Both the position numbers and the translations under genes were made by a program. From Zhengitettix transpicula (lineage: Eukaryota > Arthropoda > Insecta > Orthoptera > Tetrigidae): a stretch of DNA of 64,000 nt. Positions 36,601-49,500 of this stretch are shown here, piece by piece. Position 1 is the stretch's first letter, and each line of letters starts with the position of its first letter. The notes below the pieces were generated by a model. That model worked only from the letters and a program-made list of their open reading frames with translations, ran no database searches and had not been told where the DNA came from. The DNA is taken from assembly GCA_037074705.1 (NCBI GenBank), contig CM073591.1:177283432-177347431 (forward strand), in the 5' to 3' direction.

Positions 36601-39600
36601 TCAAAAAGAGTATATTGACATGTATCTATGTAAATTAATTTCAAAATTAGAATTGATTCCAGTAAGACACTAGATATATATATATATATATATATATTGT
36701 AATAAACAAATAATTAGCCTTTATTTATTTTAATTTAAAGAATTTTAAATATGTAATAAACAATAATGAGGCGTTAATTAAATAAAGGAATTAATAAAAT
36801 TTAACACATAAAATCATTTATTTTCACTTCGTAAATTTAACTCAAAAACAATTAGAATTTAAAATATTAATTTCTCAGGGCCTTGACTGGGTTTGATAAT
36901 GGACACAACAAATTGATTTTAAAATCTTATTAGCAAACAGTTCACATTTACCTAAACAATATGTCGATAGAAAGAAATTAAAAAGAAAATAAATTAACTT
37001 TCATTGACAATTAAAAGAGAAGGAAATCTGACTCCATCCTTTAATTACGTTTACAATTAAACATTAGTTTGGTTATGTTACTTACATCTGTCCAGCTGGT
37101 ACCAGCATTCCTTTTGGTTTCGGAAGTACACTATTGCAAAATTATACTCTCACAGATTTTACACTATTGAAGTCAAAATTGATAGGCTCACAGGAACTCG
37201 GATGATCCTCCTGAATGTCAGCTATCTGATGTCTGCTTGTCTTATACGAATCCTATGATTCGTAGATTTGTTAGTCTTTTACCGCTTTGGACTTAAACTG
37301 CAACTTTACTATTCCGGCTGGCTGTAGACGTAAACTGCTTTTACTTAGCGATATTTACGATGTAATACTTCCGTGAATGTTTTTACTTTGTCTTAAATTC
37401 ACAACTTTGTTTAATAATACATTAACGACGGCTAGTCTCTTCTCTAGTATTATTTGTTCCGTCCTCTGAAATGTCCCGCCACCAACTAACAGTTATATTA
37501 CTTGTTCTGCTCCTCACGATGTTTTTACGCGAACTGACTCCTAGTTCTCCCGAGTTTGAGCGCGCATACGCCATTTTTGACTTTCCGACAAAGCAACAGA
37601 TCTCGGCTCCATTGTCGCTTTGGAAGCTCCTGCCGCTACAATTAAATTTTATTAAAACCAATTATGGCCTAATAAATTGGCATTACAATATATATATTGT
37701 AGAGATCACTAATGTGTAATGAAAGTTTTTTAAACATAATTGTTTCCTTAATATTATTGTCGATCAGAGCATTATAAATAACAGTAAGTGCGGCGCAAGA
37801 ATGCAGATATTGGAACGGTTTCCAGTCTATTATTATCGGCACCGTGGGTAATACAGAGAACTTTGGCGAGAACTGCACTGTGGTTAGGGAGGTCGAACGA
37901 TTAAATTCATATTGAGCCTGGTTTGGGCGCTGAAGCGATGATGGTCATAAACAGTTGGTTTCGTGCGTCGGCTGAGAATAATAATAGAAAAATCAGTTCT
38001 CGCGAGAAAACAAGTAGCAACGGACTGCCCGAATACTAGGGTTGTCCCCAGAAACGAAATTTCGAAACCTCAAAGACTTTCTTACGCGAGATAAATACTG
38101 TGGACGGATTGATCCTTAGTAAAAGTAGGAGGTGCATATTTAACTCGGTGGAAGTCTTCTATTGTAAATATTATATAAAGATGAGTACTGTCCGATTTCT
38201 TTAAATTTCTGTAACGTTCACTGGATTTCAGTTTTATTTAGATTTATTTTTATATTAATGGTTGTTGTAAATTTAATTTTTATTCTTTTGATTTCGATAT
38301 AATTATGTTAATTGCAAATTACTATAATTTATTAGAGCCCAATAAGTGGCCCTGAAGTTTTGAGTTTCGTTAAAAGCTTCGGCGTTTATATAAAAAAAAT
38401 GTACAGAAATTAAATTAAAATCGAAATTTGTATTAAATTCTTTTTGTTATAATTAAAAAGTTGTTTTAATTCAGGGACGAATCGTATAAATTATCTTTCC
38501 CTTTTAAATAGTATATTACAATATTTGGTCCCAACGTGTTGGCTTAGATTTCATTAAAGTTTATATTGTAATATATATATTGTAATAACAAAAATAATAA
38601 TTAATTTCTGATTAATGAAATTTTTCCCACGTTGTGGTAGTCAATAAAATGTAATAACTAAAATAATAACCACTCATTTTAACAAATCAATTATCATTTA
38701 TTAAAACACTTTTCAATTACACAAATAATGAAATTTTATAAATTAAAAACAATTTTATTTATCTTGAAAACATTTTAAATATTCGGACTCGGTACCCTCA
38801 AGGTTTTTACTGGGTTGATAAGGAAAACAACATAAATTTACAATTAAACAGATACAGTTACACTTAATAAAAAAAACGGAATGATTGATTGAAACAAATG
38901 AAACGAAATTTATTAAACGAAATGTAACGAAATAAACGAAATGTAACAAAATCTGACACTTATTACCCTTAATCAGCAATTTACAATTATTAATTTAGAA
39001 AATATAAACATACATGATCTCGGGTCCATACACTCACTTTATACCGGCTTAACAGTCCCCAGGCTGCACTCACACTCTAGACGACATTACCCTCTGGATG
39101 AAATCACACACCTCTGCTGGCAGACAGACCTCCACGATGTTGACGACTGATGTCTATCGCTGTGTCCGACCTGCGTCCGCTCTGCGGACGCGCATCAGCG
39201 ATCTCTCTCAGCTGACACGTCCGTCCCTCTCCAACACGAAATGATAATGAACCTCCTCTATCTCTCCTCTGTAGCTCACTGACTGTTTCGGCCACTTTAA
39301 CTTGGGCCTACGTCCGTCTCTGCGGACCTCCACCATCGCTCTCCCCGCTGACACGTCCGTCTCCTCTCTATAACTCCACTATAACTAACTGACCGTTTCG
39401 CCTTGAACGAACGAATAAATGTATTTTATCTGGGAAGATTTCCCAGAGCCGTTATAGGGCGTATAGCCCTCTTCGGCAATAGATATAAGGTAATAATAAA
39501 TTGGCTTGAACCAAAGCAGACCGCAGCAAACCCACCGGAAGGAAGACTGGGAAGGAAAGGGGTTTTAGGTGTATAGATGTTGATGTAGGCAGGTAGGATG

Positions 39601-40348
39601 AAAGGGTGCCCTGGAGAAGGTATCAGCCACCTCACCGGCCTCCCGAGGAACCGCCCTCCGCGCGACCACACACCGAGCTAGCCTCCATCATGCGTTAGGG
39701 GGAAATGGGGGAAGGAAAGGTGGGAACGCAGCTTCGAGTTATTAGGGCCTCTTAGCTGCGATTTTATTGACCTACTCGGCATTCGCCATTGACACAGGAA
39801 AACCCTATAAAACCTGTATCGAGTAGGACGGATGTGTGGAGAGTTGACTAGATGTGAACATACTGAAAAAACGATAAGAGGATTAGTTGTACATGTAAAT
39901 AAAAATTAATAACTTGGAGGTCCTCAGACTTCTTTTCTGGTGGAACCGTTTCGCCTTTATCTGCTCTCTTATTTATATTGCGGCTCCCGGATATTCCCTT
40001 GTTTTCAGTTGTTTTGAAATTACTTGTTCGCCATAACAAACACCATATGTCAGCTTTCTTTCGCCCCGAGAGTCACTTAACCAATTACAATAAGCATCTC
40101 CTTTTAGTATAATTGCCTCGTCCATCTGTTATGAGGCCTTTCAGGGTTCCGTCGGTCACACAATTTGGCCTAAGAGCTGCCAAAATTGCTCTAATTATCT
40201 GTCCATATCTTCTCTCTAAAGGTCCACTTCCCCTAATTTTATCATTATTTTTAATGTGTACCAACCACTCAAGGATCCCTAGTCTCAGTTTGTAAACAAC
40301 TCTGATAAATATGAACCGAAGACAAGTCCTTCTTTACTGTTTATTACA

Positions 40349-40424
<76 letters not shown>

Positions 40425-43400
40425 GTATGTATAGTAATTAATTATTTTTGATGATAAATAATTAAAGTTTTTGATTAATATAAAATATTTAAATAAAATA
40501 AATGCAATTAAATAGAAATACATAAAATTTACTAATTTCTAAAAACTATTTGAAGCATGGAGAAATTAAACTGTCTGAAAGATTTATAACATTATAATAA
40601 ACGTAAGGTAACAAAACAGACAATAAAGTAAAAACAACCTCACAACGTTTCCTCCACCAATCGGTGGACCTTATCAAGCAAACAAAAATGTAACTAAATA
40701 AGGTTAACACCAAAGACATATATATCTCTTTGGTTAACACAAACCCGCGTTTTTGCAGACCCAAAGACATAGAAAGAAAGAGAGAACTTACTGATTAAGA
40801 AAAAGATCATACGTTTTGCTCAAGGAGTCGTTATCACTCTGGACATTAAGGGTATTAACATGATTTATTATTATATGAATCATTTCTTTAAATAAGTGTA
40901 GAATAGTAATTTGTTTCCATGTCAAAAATTCTTGTATTGGTCCATTTAAAGTTGTGATTATTTTGAGACATATAACATATGCTTGTCCGCGGGTAATTTA
41001 AAATTCATCCTATGTTCCTTGATCCTAGTTTTAAAAACCCTCTTAGCTTGATCCATATAAACCGCATTTCAATTGTTGCAATCAATTTTGTACACAACAA
41101 AGTGAGTACCCTCAGGGCACAAATCATCCTTACCATTCTTGACATAACATGAAAGCTAGTTGGTAGATTTATATAATAAATGTGACTTAAAAAATTGCGC
41201 ACTGTCTGAGAGGTGACAACATTGGTGCATATTTTCGCTGGTTTTCAGCGAAATGTTTAAATCGTTTGTTGACGTCACTAGTATTCATCTATTCCAAAAC
41301 AATCTATGAAACAAATCTCATTAATTTATACAAATGAAATGGCATCAGTAAAGTAAACATGTCCTCGATTGCCCACAGAAAATGTCATTGCAATCACCGC
41401 AACACTCCAATCACTTGCATGCAGTCGCAACTGCAAAAATAAATTATCAGTTTTAGGTAATGTTGGTCTAATTCAAAGCCTGACTTGAAGATTTCGTTGA
41501 AAAAGAGGAGACGTTATTACCAAACGATGAAGCGCACATTTGTCTTTCAGGTTATCAACCTGATACCAAGAAAGAAAACTAGACGTTTGGAGGGAGAGAG
41601 GCTGCTATGAAAAATATAAATGAGGACAATAAATCAAAATACAAAAGTATTCACTACAAATTATGCATTATATTACCATTTCACCACGGAATATTTGGAT
41701 TGATTTTCAAAAAACAAAAAACTATCACGAATATGTTTAACTTAGAATAAATCATTGGATTATAAATTATAGAAACCCTGAGCATACCGGCGCATTGTGG
41801 TTCCAATAAGGTGGAAGAGGAGAAAGAGTTTTCCTTTTACGGAGCAACACTCTAAAAGTTGGGTGTTAAAATATTCATTCATTAGGATGAAAAACTTAAC
41901 AGCTGACTAAAATTTCTATAAGTATTGGTCAACTAGAAGTTGATACAAGAAGGATCAAGATGTGATGAATTAAATAATATGTGTCCCACTGAAGCTGTCC
42001 CCGGACACAAACTTGGCAGAACGTAATTTAAATCTTGTGTTTCTGATTGAAAGATGGCCCAGCTCAAGGTTTCACTAAACTACATTATTTTAGTGACAAG
42101 GAACTATCATTCCGTACTGGAATGATTAACACAGCTGTGAATACTGTTCGCTTAATTTAAATGTAATATTTAATGTATTTAACATCGCTTTAAGTAGAGG
42201 TGGGCAAAAGTACCGAGAATCAAAGAGTCGATTCTTACAAAAGCACCGTTCTCTAAAACGACTAGATAGAGCTACGACTCCCAGTTCGAATCGTAGAGTC
42301 GTGAGCGAGTTGTTGAGCTGCTGAAGAACTCATGGAGAGTGAGTTACAAGTTCAGTCTTTGAGTTGAAGAAAGACTGTGGTTCTGAATCAATAATTTACG
42401 AGCGGCAATCTCCAAGAATTAATAAACAAAAACACTCGTAATCCATTTTGAAGTTATAGGCTTATATCCTTTAACAAAAAGTATAGTAAAGCAAAATAAT
42501 TAAGACAAACTTAATTTGGATTTGTTATTCTTTCGACTTTTCTATTGATAGTTAACACATTATACCCAGCGTTTGTCATTAGTTTTGTTCAACCTCTTGA
42601 ATAATTTTTTATATTCTCAAATCACTAACCCACTCACATATAAACATTAACAGATTTAATTCCCAAGATTATGTGCAATGAATATGCAGAATAAATTTTA
42701 TCCACATATATAGGTTGCAGTCTAGATGACATTGAAAATTATTCCACGCATTATTGCGTTGAATATTACGTTTCCAATAAATCCCGGAATGTTGGCTAGG
42801 ACAAGGCCATTGCCGTAACCCTGGGATTAACCTTTGATCTCAATGAGTGTGAAGTCGCCAATCTATATTTAGAAGGAACTTCTTGTTTTTCCCGAATGTA
42901 CAATTGGACAATATGCTTAGAGAGGCAGATCATGAAAAAAAAAGAGTCCGCTTGCTTCCCAAATTCTTTATCTAAGTAGCAATATTAACTTTGTAAAATA
43001 ATTTGTAGAAATATATTATTTTACATATTACTTTATAATTATTCTATGTTTTTCGTAATGTTTGTGTTTATTCGTCCCGCCCGAGCCCCCCTTGATCCTC
43101 CTTGCTTAATCAAGTTATTAATGTTCAACCTGGAGAATAGAATAGGATGGGATATGGAGTCGTTTGAAAGAATTCACTCATAGCAATGAATTTTAGTTTG
43201 GCTAGCTTCCACCAGGGGTTTTCTGGTAGTAGACTGTTACGACCAGGTGTGGTTATTGTGGGTTCAGCTTCCAAGCAGTTCACTTGCGACCTCTGTGTTT
43301 GTGTGCCCGGCTCTGAAGGAGTTCGCTTGCGTTCTCTAGTTAATGCTTTCACTTCCGAGAACGTGTTGTCCGTCTTTCTTTGAGCTTCAGATCAAGTGAA

Positions 43401-46400
43401 GTCACATTTCATTGAGCATCCGTCGTTGATTTAATTGTTTGGAATCCGGTAATTCCGTTACCGGCAGCTGTTCATTCTGAAGCGGCTGAACTGAGTAAGC
43501 TGTCTTCACTAAGGGGTGAACGGATCCGGTGTTTTCATACCTTCCAGTGATCTTGCAATCCTTATTTTCGTCTCCGCGTGATGTGAGTACAGGACCACGT
43601 GAGTGTGGCATCTGGTCGTCGAAAGTCCATTGCTGAAGCTTCCTTCCTCAGCTAACAATGAGTAAATCGACTCTGAAAGACTCTATCTGCCCATCGCTAG
43701 CTTTCAGTCCTTGTGTTTGTAACACAACAAGTTTAAAATTTTCTAAACCTGTCACACTCATACTGATAGGTCCTGTTAGTTAAAATTCTGTTTTCCACGA
43801 AATTTTATTCCAGTTATGAATTACGTATTATATAACAGCCTGGGTTATGATGGAGATTTAGAAAGTCCAGCTAGATTACTCGTCAACGGAACTATACCTG
43901 CACTTCCATTAATAGAGAAGTGGAAAAAGCAAGCGTTTTTAAAATAGGATTTAGGAGTGACGGTAACAGTTGTGTTTGGGTCCCACTGTCTAATGTAGAA
44001 GGAGATATTGGTTTTACTCATGTCTGCATTTGAGTGGTTGGAAGAATGAAACGTTCAATAAGGAAGCGTTGAAGGTCAATCACAGGTATCAGGACGAAGA
44101 GTATGCGACAGAGCCTGTAGAGAGGAGTTTTATTCTGCGACTCTGATTTTGTTCTTTCTTAAAACCGACTACATGTAGTTTGCGAGAAAGCTGAATAGCA
44201 CCTTGCCTGAACGCCATTCACATGCTTAACGTAAGATTTGCAGTATTTTAAATTCGTCGAGTTATGTTACATTCGTATTATTTAAAATGCATATCCACCT
44301 TGGAAACTAAATTTAGTTTCATTAGAAATTCTTTGTTGAATGAAACATAAATGAGAAACATTGAATTGATATTCTTTACAGAGATATCTTCTATTATTGA
44401 ACCAACAATAGATACGAAATATACTGTAATGCCAATTAATTAGGCCATTAATTGTTTGGACATAAAATTTGAATTGTTTGAGAAATCAATTATAGCGGTC
44501 TGATCGAACAAAGCAACAATGGAAAAGCGAGCTCGCTTGCTTTGTCGAAAAGTAAAAAATAGCGTATGCGCGCTCAAACTCGAGAGCACTAGGAGTTAGT
44601 TGGCGGAGAAACATCGTAAAGTACGGAACAATTAACGAAACTTGAGCAGTTGGCTTGTTAGGAGCAGTTTGCGGAAAGGCATTATGAGGAGCAGAACATG
44701 TAATATAATTTGAGCAGAGACTAGACATCGTCAATGTATAACTAGTTAAAGTTGTAAATTAATACGAAGAAAACATTCACGCCGCAAGTATTGCAGCGAA
44801 AATAGTGGAAAGTAAGAGCAGTTTACGTCTACAACAAGGAGATGAAGAACAGTTAGTTCGCTCTGAAACAATAAACAATTAAAACAAATCTTCAAGAAAC
44901 TACATTGCAGTTTATGTCCAAATCAGTAAAAGACTAATAAATCTACGAATCATAGGATTCTTGTAAGGCAAGCAGACATCAGATAGCTGACAATCAGGAG
45001 AATCGTCCGAGTTCCTGGGAGCCTATCAATTTTGACTTCAATAGTGTAAAATCTGTGAGTCGATATTTAGAATCAGTGTAAAATTTTGCAATAGTGTACT
45101 TCCGAAACAAAAAAGAATGCTGGACAGTATGTAAGTAACAAAACCAAAACTAATGATTAATTTTAAACGCTAATTAAGGGATAAAGTCAGATCTCGTTCT
45201 TTTGCTTTCTTCTAGTTTTCTTTCATTGATTCAACTATTGTTTAATTGTAGGCAAATAAGATTCTGAACTGTTAAATAGTCAAATTATACCTTTAACGTG
45301 TCCTAATCATCAAACCCAGTAAAGACCCTGAGAAATTAATATTTTAAATTATAATTGTTTTTGAGTTAGAAGCCACAAAGTGAAAATACATTATATTTTA
45401 TTTGTAAATTTTTTATTATCTTTTCATTTAAATATCCTCTACCTGTTGATTATTACAATACATAATGTTGCAGGCAGGTGATCCGGAGGAACTTCTAGCC
45501 GTTCACAATGTCTTTGCATCCAAAAGGACTGCCGATGATCCGTTACTTATTGGATCCGTAAAGTCAAACATGGGCCACAGTGAGCCCATGTCAGGTACCT
45601 GCTCGATTTCAAAAGTAATCTTAGCCATGGAAAATGGAATAATACCTCCAAATTTAAATTATAACACACCGAGGAAAGGAGTCGTCGCATTGGAGAAAGG
45701 ATTGATGAAGGTAAACAAGAAACGGAAAAATAGTAACAATAATATTTTATTTAGTACTTTGTCTCAGAACATAGCATTAAGTTAGGTTATTATAATGGGA
45801 AACTGAATATGAATTTTAACTTATAATCTAAGATAATGGTATTGACTTATCTTACTTAACTTTAGCACAACCTTGACAAATGACTTTATTACACTTAATT
45901 AAATACAGTATGTCCGTAAAGTCATGGTGTACTTTCGACCGGTCACAGGGCCACGATACAAGATAGATATGCGAATGAAATATTCACCAAATGAAAGGTA
46001 AACCTGCAAGTTTCGTACCTATTAAAAGCAGTTCGATGAGGCTTCGATTTGTTGCCATACACACATCTAAACGATTTTCAAATTCTTCGAACACACGGTT
46101 AAGGACGTCTGGTATAACAGAGTGAATAACGTCTCTAATTCTCTGTTTTAAATGATTAATGTCGTTGATAAGTTCACTGTACACATGTTGCTTCACATAA
46201 TCCCAAAAGTAAAAGTCTAAGGGGATCGTGGTGGCCATGGCTTGACAGAACACTTGCCTATCCACCGCTGGGGATGGGGAAATGTTGTATCCAGAAACTC
46301 ACAAACAATGATGGCGTACACGCTTTCACATCATACTACGGAAACTTGGGAGAGTTTTCTTTTCATTTGGTGGAGATTTCACAATTTTATCTTCTTTTGT

Positions 46401-46478
46401 TGCTTTTCTGCGGCCGGTTAAAGCTGCACCATGACTCATGAACACACTGTATAATAACTGCCACTTAAACTTCGTAAT

Positions 46479-46521
<43 letters not shown>

Positions 46522-49500
46522 AAAACTTTTGATACAGAACTTTCTCTCTTTCCATAATATGGTTGTTTCCATAATACGGTGTTTTCTCTAAAGTTTTCAG
46601 TAGTACGACCAATTATTTGGAGATTAATGGATAACTTTACTGAAGTCTGGTATGTTTTCATGTTTCACATGCTATTATGGACATATTCATCGTTCTGTGT
46701 TCTGCATTTGAGTCATTCACTGGCCTAACAACTTAACTACCAATTTTTTCAAAGAATCGAAGTATTGATTATATCTGTGAAATGATATAATTAGGTTTCA
46801 TTTTTAAGATCTTGTAATAAGACTTCATATAGGCTAAAGTAACACTTGGAAAGTTCTCGTGACATTAATATTTAACGTTATCTCGATTGTAAGTGTGGTC
46901 AGGTTGACATATGTGTAACTTCTAGATATTATTACAGGTAGTGACGGAACCAACCCCTTTTCCTGGTGGACCGGTGGGCATTAACTCATTTGGATTCGGA
47001 GGTTCTAATAGTCATCTGCTTTTAGCTCCGAATCCCAAAGACAAATTGAATAAAGGAAAACCTTCTGATAAAATACCCCGCTTAGTAATATTGTCTGGAA
47101 GAACGTATGACGCCGTGGAAACTTTTCTAGAAAAGGTAAGTTGGAAAAAAATCCATTAAATTAGGAAACTAAAGGATTATTTAATGTTAATAGCATATTT
47201 TTGCAGTTTATTCAATGAAATATATTAATGTCATCGTAATTAAATTTATGTTGTTAAATTATTGTAACGAATTATTCGAAATTAGTAAACTGCTACCAGT
47301 GCACAAAATGAAACATGCTAGTTAGATAGTAAATTATTTAAAATCAAAAGATGGTACACGGTTGTGCAAGAAAGAAGGATCTTTTCTAAGAAAAAAGCTT
47401 TTTTTCCCCTTAAAATTATTTGAATCTACACCAAATGATTCAGAGAACATCGTAAATATCTCAAATTCATTTAAGGTACTCAGTTATGTCAACACCTTCT
47501 TTATAGTTTGTGTAACTTACTCTAGTGTGGTGATTTGTTTTCTCAGTGTTATTAAATTGTAAATGCTACATAATTTCATTTCTCTGTCAATCAAAAAGAA
47601 TTTTTACTTTTAAATTTTGTCGAACCGTGTAGGCCAGACGCATATTCGACAGTGGTCATTTAGTACCGGTCAGGCCTGTCATTGTATTTGAACGGCGGAA
47701 CTTCCTGATGTTGCATAGGGAGACCAAAGGACCTGTGGGCAGTCCGGGCGCAGTCTGGCAGAACAAATACTTGGAGGAAGGTTACATTACAGTACAAAAT
47801 TCTCCAAACTACAAAATGAGTGGCAAGGTCCACTCCAGCCCAACTACAGTAAATTGACGATTAGCCCGTCAGCCAGAGAGATGCGGAAAAGCTGACGAGG
47901 CCAACTCAAGGAGCATAGTTTCCAACCAAGTTACGGAGAGATCCACGACGAATTAGTCACCAGGAAAACACAGTAATCGGTGAATTATTATTCTGTGCTG
48001 AGTTTTATGTTTTTTAAAGCCTTAAATAAAGGTGTTATAAACTTTACAATATAATAAATTGTAATAAACAGGCGTCTAAATAAAATAAAAGATTTTTACG
48101 GGAAACAATTAAACAAATTTATTAACAAATTTATAATTACACAAAAATATTTGGTATCTCAGGGTCTTTATCTGGGCTTGATAAATGGGTGAACTTTATA
48201 CAATCATCATAATTACATTTAGCCTTTTATTGAAGTTAATTCGTCTGAACCTTGACGAATTTTGTTGCGGACGAAAATAAGATTAAAGATTTAATTTAAA
48301 TTAACTAAACAATTAAAGAAGTAAATAATTAACGAAGTGAATAATTAAAGAAACGAAATAATTAAAGAAACGAAATAATTAAAGAAAAACGAAATAATTA
48401 AAGAACGATCTGACACATCTTTTAAAAAGTGGTTTACAATCAATTTTAGAGTTCACTACTTACGGCCGCCCAGGTCTCAATTTTGGGTTTTCTGTGCACA
48501 CGATTTGGGGATATCACTGATTCTACTCATTCGAATTCGAACACACGGTAGCTGCTCTGGATCTCTGCTATTCTGGAACCTCGATCATCTCATCAGCTAG
48601 TTTCCGGACGTCGGTCTCCTTGAAGTCTCTCGATACGAAAAATTAGTTCAGTTTGTGAAACAAAACTTCTGCTTCCAAACTGCGATTTTATAAGTCTCTC
48701 TGTCAAACTGTTTACTTGCGTTTTATTTAAACTATTATATCTCGCCGTTGGACTCTACCGATTCGCTTCTCGCCGTTGACTGCCAAAACTTTTTATACTG
48801 CAAATTTTCTGAATGGATGTCTGCCTGCATCTGAGTCTGCCGTCCAACTTTATACTGCAATTTTTCTGAATGGATATCTGCCCGCATCTGTGTCTGCCGT
48901 CCAACTAACTGTTTCGCTTCTCGCCGTTGACTGCTTGTTCGTCTCGTAGATTTTGAGCGCGTACCATCTCAACAATGTTTCTTTGTGTCTCGCCGCCCCG
49001 CTGCGGCGTCCGCTTTATACCCAATAATAAGTCCTCTACAATCCAACTTTATAATTATAATAATGGATTAATTACTAATTACTACAAAATATAAAAAAAC
49101 GTAACTCTGAAGTCCAATATGGTAAAAATACATGAAGCCGGAAAGATCCGACGTAGAACTAACCTCAAAATCTCTGCCGATAAACAATGGCTACATGGGA
49201 AGCAAATATTCTTGAATTTCTTAAGTTATATCGAAAATGCTTCGGATGAAAGTAATTTACAAGTCCTTATGAACTATGTAGCTCCTAATTTGTATCAATA
49301 CATTATCGGCACTGGGTCGTTTAAGGAGGCCATGAGTATATTAGAAGCTCTCTATGTAAAACCTAAAACTGAAGTTTATGCTCGACACTGCTAGACGACA
49401 ACATTCAGATGAATCAGTAGATAAGCAAATGAACAAAGATTGTAATTTCAAAGATGTTTTCGCTGAACAAAATAAGAATGAATACATCAGAGATGTGTTT

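Noticed and set aside
47640..47985. Possible extra FASN-like exon (GC-richer block after exon 7)
   Set aside because: Exons 7 and 8 join in phase and align continuously with the KS-MAT linker; the block has no FAS similarity and leads into an LTR remnant.
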